This document shows positions 16,059 to 24,393 of a stretch of 32,142 bases of DNA, in pieces. A model generated the notes under the pieces. The model was not told the DNA's origin, did no database searches, and saw only the letters and a program-made list of their open reading frames with translations. The position numbers and the translations under genes were made by a program. Numbering within the stretch: the first letter of the stretch is position 1; the number at the start of each line of letters is the position of its first letter. Source of the DNA: Sunxiuqinia sp. (GTDB lineage Bacteria; Bacteroidota; Bacteroidia; Bacteroidales; Prolixibacteraceae); assembly GCA_003246935.1 (NCBI GenBank), contig QKCF01000474.1, positions 1 to 32,142 on the forward strand, written 5' to 3'.

Positions 16059-18642
16059 TTATGCTTTTCTAAATACCAGCTCTTCGTTCTGCAGATCGAT
16101 CAGAATCTCCTGATCAGCAGAAACCTGCCCTGACAAGATTTCTTTCGACAGCTCATTCAACACAAACTTTTGCAACAACCGGTTAACCGGACGAGCACCA
16201 AATTGCGGATCATAACCTAAAGTCGCCAACCACTGTACGGCAGCATCCGAAATCTGAATCCGAATATTTTGGTTGCCCAAACGTTTAATAATCCGGCTGA
16301 ACTGAATCCGAACAATCTTTTTCATATCCTCACGACCTAGTGGCGTAAACATAATGGTCTCATCAATCCTGTTCAGAAATTCCGGACGAATTGTCTTGCG
16401 TAACAAATTCATGACCTGTGCCCGGGTTTGCTCAAACACTTCATCCTTGTTGGTCTCATTCATTCTTTCAAAACCTTCCTGAATCAAATGTGATCCTAGA
16501 TTTGAAGTCATGATAATGATTGTGTTCTTAAAGTTAACAACCCGCCCTTTGTTATCGGTCAATCGACCATCATCCAACACCTGCAAAAGAACATTGAACA
16601 CATCCGGGTGTGCCTTCTCAATTTCATCGAAAAGCACTACAGAATAAGGTTTACGCCTTACAGCCTCCGTCAGCTGACCTCCTTCGTCGTAGCCCACATA
16701 TCCCGGAGGAGATCCAATCAAACGAGTAACCGAGAATTTTTCCTGATATTCCGACATATCAATCCGGGTCATCATATTCTCGTCACAAATACTCTGCTAA
16801 TGCTTTTGCCAATTCCGTTTTACCAACTCCGGTTGTCCCCAGGAAGATAAACGATCCGATTGGTCGTTTTTCATCCTGCAAACCGGCGCGGCTTCTCCTT
16901 ACCGCATCAGCAACTGCTCTAATCGCCTCATCCTGCCCTACTACCCTATTGTGCAACTCTTCTTCCAAATGAAGCAGCTTTTCACGCTCGCTTTGCAGCA
17001 TTTTACTAACCGGAATTCCGGTCCAGCGAGCCACAACTTCAGCGATATCTTCCGAATCTACTTCCTCCTTAATCAATGACTCACCTTGAATCTCCTGCAA
17101 TTCTTTCTGCAAACGTTCAATCTCAGCTTCCGCTTCTTTTATTTTTCCGTAACGGATTTCAGCTACCTTGCCGTAATCACCCAAACGTTCCGCCTGTTCC
17201 GCCTCAAATTTGAAGTTTTCAATATCTGTTTTATTTTGTTGGATACCTTCGATGACCGATTTCTCCATCTCCCATTGAGCGCGGTAACGTGACTGCTCTT
17301 CTTTTAAATTAGCAATCTCCTCGTTTAGCGAAGCAAGTTTTACTTCATCCTTTTCCCGTTTGATCGCTTCTCGCTCAATTTCGAGTTGCTTGATTTTGCG
17401 TTCAATCTCATCCAACTCTTCAGGAACAGAGTCCATTTCCAAACGCAACTTTGCAGCCGCTTCATCCATCAAGTCGATTGCCTTATCGGGCAAGAACCGA
17501 TCAGAAATGTAACGTTGCGACAACTCAACAGCCGCAATAATGGCATTATCCTTAATCCGAACTTTGTGGTGCGACTCGTAACGTTCTTTCAATCCACGTA
17601 AAATTGAAATCGCACTCAGCGTATCGGGCTCATTAACCATTACAATCTGAAAACGACGCTCCAAGGCTTTATCTTTTTCAAAATATTTTTGGTATTCGTC
17701 CAAAGTCGTAGCACCAATGGCACGCAACTCACCACGAGCCAGAGCTGGTTTCAGAATATTGGCAGCATCCATTGCCCCCTCGCCTTTCCCTGCACCAACC
17801 AAGGTATGAATCTCATCAATAAATAAGATAACCTCACCTTCCGCTTTGATCACTTCATTGACGACTGCTTTTAACCGTTCCTCGAACTCACCTTTGTATT
17901 TTGCGCCCGCAATTAACGCACCCATGTCGAGTGAAAAAAGCTGCTTCGACTTCAAATTTTCAGGCACGTCGCCACGAACAATCCTATGGGCCAAACCTTC
18001 GGCAATAGCTGTTTTACCGGTACCTGGCTCCCCAATCAGGACAGGATTGTTTTTTGTCCTTCTCGAAAGAATTTGCAATACCCGACGGATCTCCTCATCA
18101 CGACCAATAACAGGATCCAATTTCCCATTACGAGCCTGTTCATTCAGATTGATGGCAAACCGGCTCAATGAATTAAATTGATCTTCGGCCGTTTGGCTTT
18201 CAACTTTTGCACCTTTCCGCAACTCGGTAACAGCAGCCTCCAAGTCTTTTCTGTTAATCCCATTATCTTTCAAAAGACTGGAAATAGTATCTCCGCTCTC
18301 CAATAATCCCATCAGAATATGCTCAACCGACACAAACTGATCACCCATTTTGCGGGACAGATCTAATGATTTCTGCAAAGCCTTGTTAGCTTCAGATGAC
18401 AAATATTGTTCGCCACCACTAACCTTAGGATAGCCATCTACAATACGATCCAGTGCTTGTTGAAACACCGGCATATTAACACCCAGCTTTTTCAATAAAA
18501 AGCCGGTAACATTTTCAGCTGCATGAAGCAAACCTTTCAAAATGTGGCCGGTATCTACAGCTTGTTGTTGCTTTGCCTGCGCTACTTCGAAAGCGTGCTG
18601 CAAAGCTTCCTGCGATTTAATTGTGAAATTATTAAAATTCAT
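16059..18642 (-). pseudogene. clpB: ClpB disaggregase, interrupted by a frameshift
   Basis: Two reading frames rebuild a ClpB chaperone of about 860 residues, which works with DnaK to dissolve aggregates. The first frame (18642 to 16783, 619 codons) has the N-domain, NBD1 with [15 protein letters not shown], the coiled-coil middle domain and NBD2 Walker [19 protein letters not shown], then TGA. The second frame resumes at once with DENMMTRIDMSEYQEKF, Walker B VVLFDEIEKAH and the C-terminus. Relatives read EYLFNDEN across the joint, so about 5 nt are missing around 16785. The truncated product would lack a working second ATPase ring. Either the gene is broken or the sequence has an error; every other block is intact. 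Confidence 0.9.
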
Positions 18643-18669
18643 AGCTTCTACTTATTTCTGTTTCATCCA

Positions 18670-18696
18670 TCTCGCCAATTATTTCATCAGGCGAGA
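18670..18696 (-). promoter_or_regulatory. Inverted repeat in the clpB leader
   Basis: TCTCGCC (18670-18676) and GGCGAGA (18690-18696) are perfect inverted arms 13 nt apart, about 30 nt before the clpB ATG. This could be a repressor site or an mRNA hairpin, but it does not match the HrcA/CIRCE sequence. Confidence 0.45.
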
Positions 18697-19012
18697 CACG
18701 AGCCTTGTGGCAAAAGAAAAGCCAAATCCACAATCTACGTTATGATAAGACAAAATGTCCGTATTGAATAGATAAGGTCTGAAAATTAGTCGTAATCAAT
18801 CTCCAACAACACGAACTTTTGTCAGAAACTAAAACAATTTTACTTGCAGAAAATCTTCAACCGAATTGCAACTTGAGAAGAAAGGAATGAACTTTCCATC
18901 ACAGGTCACTTCAAAATATAGGCCCAGTGGTCATTTATAAGTAAAAGAAGAGAAGAGATAACGGGAAAATAGCTTCTATTTACGCTTCAGCGTGATCAAC
19001 TTTGTGAAAATG
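18697..19012. other. Intergenic stretch with no recognised gene
   Basis: These 316 bases upstream of clpB hold no ORF of note, no hairpin of terminator quality and no exact TAnnTTTG box placed convincingly for clpB. The clpB promoter presumably lies here but I cannot place it. Confidence 0.4.
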
Positions 19013-19092
19013 AAAAAGGACGGTGTCCCGTCCTTTTGTAAACTAATCAAACTATTCTATGAAAAAAAATCCTTAATTACTGTGCTAATGTG
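19013..19092 (-). ncRNA. Candidate small RNA, copy 2 of a three-copy family
   Basis: A predicted RNA of about 80 nt on the minus strand. Its -7 box is TACTTTTG (complement of 19098-19105). It ends in a 10-bp stem AAAAGGACGG/CCGTCCTTTT (19014-19023 with 19028-19037, loop TGTC) and a U-run. The stem has GGACG/CGTCC where copies 1 and 3 have GGATG/CATCC, a paired change that preserves the helix. The interior (19038-19070) is the antisense of AAACTAATCAAA followed by CTATG and eight A. It is oriented in tandem with copy 3, whose terminator lies upstream of this copy's operator. Confidence 0.7.
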
Positions 19093-19097
19093 TACTC

Positions 19098-19157
19098 CAA
19101 AAGTACAGAGAAGTTCCGTTAACGACTGACAAGAAATGTTAAAATATCTTACATCTC
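19098..19157 (-). promoter_or_regulatory. Promoter and 10-bp direct-repeat operator of small-RNA copy 2
   Basis: TACTTTTG on the minus strand (19098-19105), then exactly 12 nt, then four 10-bp units starting at 19118 (GTTAACGACT), 19128 (GACAAGAAAT), 19138 (GTTAAAATAT) and 19148 (CTTACATCTC). The fourth unit is the most degraded of the three copies. Confidence 0.6.
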
Positions 19158-19174
19158 AATTTTCCTTGGCAAAT

Positions 19175-19261
19175 AAAAAAGGATGGTAACACCATCCTTT
19201 TTTAAACTTAACCAAACCTATCTCTATGAAAATTCTATGCTTACTATCTTGCTCTTTTGTA
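19175..19261 (-). ncRNA. Candidate small RNA, copy 3 of a three-copy family
   Basis: A predicted RNA of about 87 nt on the minus strand. The -7 box is TATCTTTG (complement of 19267-19274). The terminator is the strongest of the three: a 13-bp perfect stem (19175-19187 with 19191-19203) with a 3-nt loop and six-base A and T runs that make it usable in both directions. The interior (19204-19236) is the antisense of AAACTTAACCAAA, then CTATCTCTATG and AAAA. The plus strand could encode a 17-residue peptide starting MKILCLLSCSFV; this is judged incidental. Confidence 0.7.
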
Positions 19262-19266
19262 CAAAA

Positions 19267-19326
19267 CAAAGATAGACTGCAATTCAGTTAACAGATGACA
19301 AGCAACGTTAATAAACGTTAACAAAA
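19267..19326 (-). promoter_or_regulatory. Promoter and 10-bp direct-repeat operator of small-RNA copy 3
   Basis: TATCTTTG on the minus strand (19267-19274), a 12-nt gap, then four 10-bp units starting at 19287 (GTTAACAGAT), 19297 (GACAAGCAAC), 19307 (GTTAATAAAC) and 19317 (GTTAACAAAA). Three of the four units keep GTTAA. Confidence 0.6.
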
Positions 19327-19729
19327 CAACCTCTAGTTATTATTACAAACTAGTTATCAGCCAAAAAAACAACCTTCCCCAGGGCTTTAAATACTCGAAT
19401 TTAAATGGATAAAAGGAAAATGAAACACAAAAAAGGAAGCTTGATAAAAAGCAAACAGCACGTCGCATTTCAATAAATACAATAAATAAGAAGCGTGTTC
19501 ATCCGCATTATTAAGCAGGGCCAATTTGTTTTTAAAGTTAATGATAGGTTTTTAGTTTCTAGTCATAAACCTATTCAAAAACATGTGTTAGGATAAGCTA
19601 AACGACATAGCTATAAAACATCTGACCGTAATCCCGCTGATTCTTCTAATTAAAAAAATTTACGGTTACATTAGTGACTCGAAATTAAACTTTACTAATT
19701 GTCCAATCAACCAAAAAATCTTAAAATCT
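19327..19729. other. Upstream region of ppdK, no gene seen
   Basis: About 400 AT-rich bases without a credible ORF. A TTTG at about 19527, followed 16 nt later by TAGGTTTT, is a weak promoter candidate. A 7-bp inverted repeat ACCGTAA (19625-19631) / TTACGGT (19660-19666) lies in the presumed leader. The last bases before the start (CAACCAAA ... ATCTATG) resemble the leader-like sequence complementary to the small RNAs. Confidence 0.35.
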
Positions 19730-22438
19730 ATGGCAAAATACGTTTATACATTTGGGAACGGAAAAGCCGAAGGGAAGGCAGATATGAAGAACCTGCTGGG
19801 TGGTAAAGGAGCAAATTTAGCTGAAATGAACTTAATCGGAGTTCCGGTGCCACCAGGCTTTACTATCACAACTGAAGTTTGCACACTTTACAATCAGCAA
19901 GGCAAAGACGCGGCAGTCGCGGCAATTAAACCAGAGGTTGAAAAAGCAGTAGCGCTAATCGAAGAACTAACAGCAACTAAATTTGGCGACAAAGACAATC
20001 CTTGCCTCGTTTCGGTACGCTCCGGAGCACGAGTGTCAATGCCGGGAATGATGGACACTGTATTAAACCTGGGATTGAACGATTCTGCAGTACAGGGAAT
20101 CTCTAAAAAATCGGGCAACGAACGATTTGCATGGGACTCTTACCGTCGCTTTGTGCAAATGTACGGCGATGTTGTATTAGGTATGAAACCTGAAAGCAAA
20201 GAAGATATAGATCCTTTTGAAGCTATCATGGAAAACGTGAAGGAAGAAAAAGGAATTGAACTGGATACAGACTTCTCTACCGATGATCTGAAAAGACTGG
20301 TTTCTGAATTTAAAGAAGCCGTTCTGAAAGTTACCGGCAAAAGCTTCCCCGACGATCCTTGGGAACAATTATGGGGAGCAATCTATGCTGTATTCGACAG
20401 CTGGATGAACGAGCGCGCCATTTATTACCGCAAGCTTAATGCAATCCCGGCTGAATGGGGAACAGCAGTAAACGTGCAGGCAATGGTGTTTGGAAATATG
20501 GGTGGATCATCGGCAACTGGTGTGGCTTTTACGCGGGACGCTGCAACAGGTGAAGATATTTTCAACGGAGAATATTTAATTAATGCACAAGGTGAAGATG
20601 TTGTGGCCGGTATCCGTACGCCTCAACAAATTACACTTGAAGGCAGTAAGCGCTGGGCAGAATTAGCTGGCATAGATGAAGAACTACGTAAATCACACTT
20701 CCCCTCACTTGAAGAAACAATGCCCGCGCTTTATGCTGAACTCAACGCTGTTCAGGAAAAACTGGAGAGCCACTATAAAGACATGCAAGACCTTGAATTT
20801 ACCATTCAGGAAGGTAAGCTATGGCTGCTTCAAACACGCAACGGTAAACGAACCGGTGCTGCAATGGTGCGAATTGCCGTTGAAATGCTTGAACAAGGAG
20901 TTATCGATAAAAAAACGGCATTGCAGCGCATTGAGCCCAACAAGCTGGACGAATTGCTCCACCCGATATTCGACCCTGAAGCATTGAAAAAAGCTAATAT
21001 ATTGGCAAAAGGACTTCCTGCTTCTCCTGGCGCAGCAACAGGTCAGATTGTATTCTTTGCCGACGAAGCAAATAAATTCGAATCATCTGTTTTGGTGCGT
21101 ATCGAAACCTCCCCGGAAGATCTGGAAGGTATGAACATCGCCAGAGGTATCTTAACTGCCCGCGGAGGTATGACATCGCATGCTGCAGTAGTTGCCCGCG
21201 GAATGGGCAAATGCTGTGTTTCCGGTGCCGGCACTGTCCGAATCGATTACAGGGCAAGAACGATGACTGTTGGTAGTGTCGTTTTAAAAGAAGGAGACTG
21301 GATTTCTCTTAACGGCTCTACCGGTGAAGTTTGTGAAGGAAAAGTAAAAACACGGAACCCGGACTTAGGTGGGGATTTTGGCAAAGTCATGGAACTGGCC
21401 GATGAGTTTACAAGAATGTCCGTTCGCACCAATGCAGACACTCCCCACGACGCTCAGGTTGCCCGCAACTTTGGGGCAAAAGGTATCGGACTTTGCCGTA
21501 CCGAGCATATGTTTTTCGAAGGTGAACGCATCAAAGCAATGCGCGAAATGATCCTGTCAAACACCATTGCCGAGCGAGAAAAAGCACTGGCAAAACTGCT
21601 GCCATATCAACGAAGTGACTTTGAAGGAATTTTTCAAGCAATGGCCGGCTACGGTGTTACGGTTCGTTTACTCGATCCACCGTTGCACGAGTTCGTTCCT
21701 CACAACAAGGCAGCACAAGAAGACTTAGCTAAAGAAATGGGGATTTCCTTGAACCAGCTTCTTTCTAAAATTGAAGATCTAGAAGAATTTAACCCGATGT
21801 TGGGCCATCGCGGTTGCCGTTTGGGAATTACCTATCCCGAAATTACAGCAATGCAGGCACGCGCCATCATTGAGGCTGCTTTAAACCTGAAAGCCAAAGG
21901 AATTGACGCTAAACCTGAAATCATGGTTCCACTTGTTGGTACTATTGCCGAATTGAAAAACCAGTCAGCAGTTATTCGTGAGACTGCAGAGCAAGTTTTT
22001 GAAGAAAAAGGTGACCGAATTGATTTCATGCTTGGAACAATGATCGAAATACCAAGAGCTGCTCTTACAGCTGATTTAGTTGCGGAAGAAGCAGAATTCT
22101 TCTCATTTGGAACAAATGACTTAACCCAGATGACCTTTGGTTATTCGCGTGACGACGCTGGCAAATTTATGCCTGACTATCTGGCGAAAAACATCCTAAA
22201 AAACGATCCGTTCCAGGTGCTTGACCAAACAGGTGTAGGCCAACTGGTTAAAATGGGAGTTGAAAAAGGTCGCTCAACCAAACCCAAATTGAAAGTTGGG
22301 ATATGCGGCGAACACGGCGGCGAACCCAGTTCGGTTATGTTCTGCGACAGTGTTGGTTTAGATTATGTGAGCTGTTCTCCTTACCGGGTACCAATTGCCC
22401 GCGTTGCAGCAGCATTAGCAAACATCTCTAAAAGTTGA
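19730..22438 (+). CDS. ppdK: Pyruvate, phosphate dikinase
   Basis: A 902-residue PPDK interconverting pyruvate, ATP and phosphate with PEP, AMP and pyrophosphate; in Bacteroidota it works in glycolysis or gluconeogenesis. The N-terminal nucleotide-binding domain starts FGNGKAEGKADMKNLLGGKG. The central phosphohistidine domain has GGMTSHAAVVARG with the catalytic His484. The C-terminal PEP/pyruvate domain has GLCRTEHMFF, GTMIEIPRA, FSFGTNDLTQ and the CGEHGGEP block. Length is normal. It is a single gene with a clear terminator and a long upstream region next to the small-RNA pair. Confidence 0.97.
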   Translation: MAKYVYTFGNGKAEGKADMKNLLGGKGANLAEMNLIGVPVPPGFTITTEVCTLYNQQGKDAAVAAIKPEVEKAVALIEELTATKFGDKDNPCLVSVRSGARVSMPGMMDTVLNLGLNDSAVQGISKKSGNERFAWDSYRRFVQMYGDVVLGMKPESKEDIDPFEAIMENVKEEKGIELDTDFSTDDLKRLVSEFKEAVLKVTGKSFPDDPWEQLWGAIYAVFDSWMNERAIYYRKLNAIPAEWGTAVNVQAMVFGNMGGSSATGVAFTRDAATGEDIFNGEYLINAQGEDVVAGIRTPQQITLEGSKRWAELAGIDEELRKSHFPSLEETMPALYAELNAVQEKLESHYKDMQDLEFTIQEGKLWLLQTRNGKRTGAAMVRIAVEMLEQGVIDKKTALQRIEPNKLDELLHPIFDPEALKKANILAKGLPASPGAATGQIVFFADEANKFESSVLVRIETSPEDLEGMNIARGILTARGGMTSHAAVVARGMGKCCVSGAGTVRIDYRARTMTVGSVVLKEGDWISLNGSTGEVCEGKVKTRNPDLGGDFGKVMELADEFTRMSVRTNADTPHDAQVARNFGAKGIGLCRTEHMFFEGERIKAMREMILSNTIAEREKALAKLLPYQRSDFEGIFQAMAGYGVTVRLLDPPLHEFVPHNKAAQEDLAKEMGISLNQLLSKIEDLEEFNPMLGHRGCRLGITYPEITAMQARAIIEAALNLKAKGIDAKPEIMVPLVGTIAELKNQSAVIRETAEQVFEEKGDRIDFMLGTMIEIPRAALTADLVAEEAEFFSFGTNDLTQMTFGYSRDDAGKFMPDYLAKNILKNDPFQVLDQTGVGQLVKMGVEKGRSTKPKLKVGICGEHGGEPSSVMFCDSVGLDYVSCSPYRVPIARVAAALANISKS

Positions 22439-22460
22439 TTTTAATAAACGCAAAAAGTGA

Positions 22461-22490
22461 AAAGCCGCCCGAGATTCGGGCGGCTTTTTT
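22461..22490 (+). terminator. Intrinsic terminator of ppdK
   Basis: AAAGCCGCCCGA (22461-22472) pairs with TCGGGCGGCTTT (22476-22487) around a 3-nt loop; the right arm runs into six T. Confidence 0.92.
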
Positions 22491-22502
22491 CTCCATCAAG
22501 CC

Positions 22503-22541
22503 ACAAAAAAACGGCTATCATGCAGAAGCAATCAGGCCGTT
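22503..22541 (-). terminator. Intrinsic terminator of the secreted basic protein gene
   Basis: AACGGC (22510-22515) pairs with GCCGTT (22536-22541), with a small inner TGC/GCA helix. On the minus strand a seven-T run follows (A-tract 22504-22510). Confidence 0.65.
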
Positions 22542-22565
22542 CTATATTCTTAATTCACTTCGATT

Positions 22566-23108
22566 TTAAAAACGTGCCGACAAATTCAAACTAATATGAG
22601 GTGCCAAACGATAACCGTGATCACAACGTTCAAAAGCCAAATCACCGACCCGGAAATATAGATGCCCGCCAACGTTCACTCGCTCATAGCCGCCCGGTAG
22701 ATCAACAAACACATAACCTGAAGGAATAGCGACTTGCACATACCCAACACGAGGTTGATATCTGTAATAATGACCTCCATGGTAGTACATATCGCCTTTT
22801 GCATATCTTAATCGCACGGGAGTTTTATAAAATCGTTTGTAGACATTCCCATACTTCGGATGATGATACGCAAAACGACTGTCATCATATCTGCTATAAT
22901 TATCAAAACGGGTGTCTCTTCTATAATCCCTTTCGCTGTAGTAATGATTTTTCTTATCGTACTTATTATTCTTCTTTTCTAAATACTTGTATTCCTTTCT
23001 GCTCTCTTTTTTAGAGTTGTTGCGTTGCGCTTGAGCCGAAAAACTAGTTAATCCAAGTCCAACCAACAGCGCTATCGCTACTATTTGATATTTAAAAATT
23101 GCTTTCAT
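22566..23108 (-). CDS. Secreted Tyr/Arg-rich protein, DUF6515-like
   Basis: A 180-residue protein with a signal peptide (about residues 1-27, cleavage likely after SFSAQA). A highly charged linker rich in Lys, Arg, Tyr and Asp spans residues about 28-85. A compact C-terminal domain follows with YYHGGHYYRYQPRVGYVQV, PSGYVFVDLPGGYERV and GGHLYFRVGDLAFER. That domain resembles DUF6515-type periplasmic or surface proteins of Bacteroidota. Function is unknown. It is a single gene with its own terminator. Confidence 0.75.
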   Translation of the reverse strand: MKAIFKYQIVAIALLVGLGLTSFSAQAQRNNSKKESRKEYKYLEKKNNKYDKKNHYYSERDYRRDTRFDNYSRYDDSRFAYHHPKYGNVYKRFYKTPVRLRYAKGDMYYHGGHYYRYQPRVGYVQVAIPSGYVFVDLPGGYERVNVGGHLYFRVGDLAFERCDHGYRLAPHISLNLSARF

Positions 23109-23277
23109 GACTTTAATTCGTTAAGGTTAAACAATCATCTTTTCGAATTTACCGGTAATTGTTATTACATCATTTACAATTCGCATGCCAAAACACTATC
23201 CAGCTATGATATAGCTAATTACAACAAACAACAAAGACAATATTCTCAGCAATACTTCCAGAATGAAAATAGAATAT

Positions 23278-23285
23278 TACTTTTG
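23278..23285 (+). promoter_or_regulatory. Promoter -7 box for ruvX-def-comEC
   Basis: TACTTTTG matches TAnnTTTG exactly. The ATG at 23263 lies upstream of it and would not be on this transcript, which supports GTG 23302 as the ruvX start. Confidence 0.5.
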
Positions 23286-23301
23286 TGGCAAAATTTCGCT
23301 A

Positions 23302-23721
23302 GTGGGAAGAATATTAGCTATTGATTACGGGAAAAAGCGTGTTGGTCTGGCTGTTACAGATCCGATGCAGATTATTGCCAACAAACTAACAACAGTACCG
23401 AGTCACCAAATCTTCGATTTTCTAAAGGACTATTTTCTAAAGGAGAATGTTGAAAAAGTGATCATTGGTTACCCAAGGCAATTGAACAATGAAGCATCGG
23501 AAGCCGTTCTGTATATCAATCCTTTTTTAAAGCGCTTCCAAAAATTATATCCTGATATGCCGATTGAACAGGTCGATGAAAGGTTTACCTCACGAATGGC
23601 ATTTCAGACAATGATTGATGCCGGATTAAAAAAGAAGGACAGACAGAACAAAGCAACCATTGATGCTGTTAGTGCAACCATCATATTGCAATCGTATTTA
23701 GAACAAAAAAAATTCAGATAA
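23302..23721 (+). CDS. ruvX: Holliday junction resolvase-like protein RuvX (YqgF)
   Basis: A 139-residue RNase H-fold nuclease of the YqgF/RuvX family, linked to pre-16S rRNA 5'-end processing and to junction resolution. The acidic active-site blocks are present: AIDYGKKRVGLAVTDP, VIIGYPRQLN, QVDERFTSRMA and DAVSATIIL. GTG 23302 (reading MGRILAIDYG) is chosen over ATG 23263, whose extra 13 residues precede the family start and overlap the promoter box. Its stop shares a base with the def start (TAATG), so the two are coupled. Confidence 0.92.
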   Translation: MGRILAIDYGKKRVGLAVTDPMQIIANKLTTVPSHQIFDFLKDYFLKENVEKVIIGYPRQLNNEASEAVLYINPFLKRFQKLYPDMPIEQVDERFTSRMAFQTMIDAGLKKKDRQNKATIDAVSATIILQSYLEQKKFR

Positions 23722-24261
23722 TGATTTACCCAATTACTGTATACGGCGACCCCGATTTCAAAAGACTACCCGAACTTTGATCAGTTCGTAAAAGATATGT
23801 TCGAAACCATGTATCATTCTGATGGTGTGGGTTTAGCGGCGCCCCAAGTTGGATTATCTATCCGGATGTTCGTCGTTGATGCCTCTACTGCAGCCGATGA
23901 AGAACCCGAATTGGAAGGATTCAAAAAAGCATTCATCAACCCGGAAATTCTGGAATTAAAAGGAGATGAATGGACGATGAACGAAGGTTGTTTGAGTTTA
24001 CCTGAAATCCGTGAAGATGTTTCGAGACCTGAGTTCGTAAAGATCAAGTACTACGATGAAAACTTTGTTGAGCACATCGAAGAATATGGTGGCTTTGCAG
24101 CCCGTGTCATCCAGCACGAGTACGACCACCTGGAAGGAAAAATGTTAATTGACTACCTAAGTCCGCTAAAAAAAAGAATGTTGAAAAGTCGTTTGACTAA
24201 CATTAGCAAAGGGAAGGTCAGAACCAGTTACAGGATCATTATTCCAGGAACACGAAAATAA
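23721..24261 (+). pseudogene. def: Peptide deformylase with a frame-breaking internal deletion
   Basis: Def removes the formyl group from new N-termini. ATG 23721 gives MIYPITVYGDP, then shifts frame and stops at 23778-23780. In another frame ISKDYPNFDQFVKDMFETMYHSDG continues to the end with all three motifs: GVGLAAPQVG, EGCLSLP and QHEYDHLEG. Relatives have about eight residues of the type xLRKVAKP between GDP and ISKDYP. A deletion of about 23 nt explains both the missing residues and the shift. ATG 23797 could start a 154-residue product that keeps the metal site but lacks the N-terminal strand. Def is normally essential, so another copy elsewhere or a sequence error is likely. Confidence 0.85.
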
Positions 24262-24342
24262 CGCTTCGTATAGCCAAATACGCATTTCGTAAGCCAGAAC
24301 CTATAGCTCATAAAATAAACTAAAGTTTACTGGCAAAAGATG

Positions 24343-24393
24343 AAAATTCACTGTAATTTGAAGGTAATACAACCTTACTACAGTGAATTTTTT
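24343..24393 (+). terminator. Terminator-like hairpin covering the comEC start codon
   Basis: AAAATTCACTGTA (24343-24355) and TACAGTGAATTTT (24379-24391) are perfect 13-bp arms. An inner stem AAGGT/ACCTT (24361-24365 with 24372-24376) sits inside them. Six T follow (24388-24393). The comEC GTG (24383-24385) lies inside the right arm. It may end the ruvX-def transcript, hide the comEC start, or both. Confidence 0.7.

Noticed and set aside
16782-16790. Programmed +1 frameshift in clpB at TTG-TGA-C, like the prfB site.
   Set aside because: There is no slippery CUU or U-run and no upstream Shine-Dalgarno-like stimulator, and a +1 shift would still leave out two residues normally present. No such control of clpB is known to me.
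18643-19729. CRISPR array or insertion-sequence remnant in the long gap, suggested by the repeats.
   Set aside because: There are only two local repeat units of about 150 bp, without uniform spacers, terminal inverted repeats or transposase fragments; the third copy lies 16 kb away in a different intergenic region.
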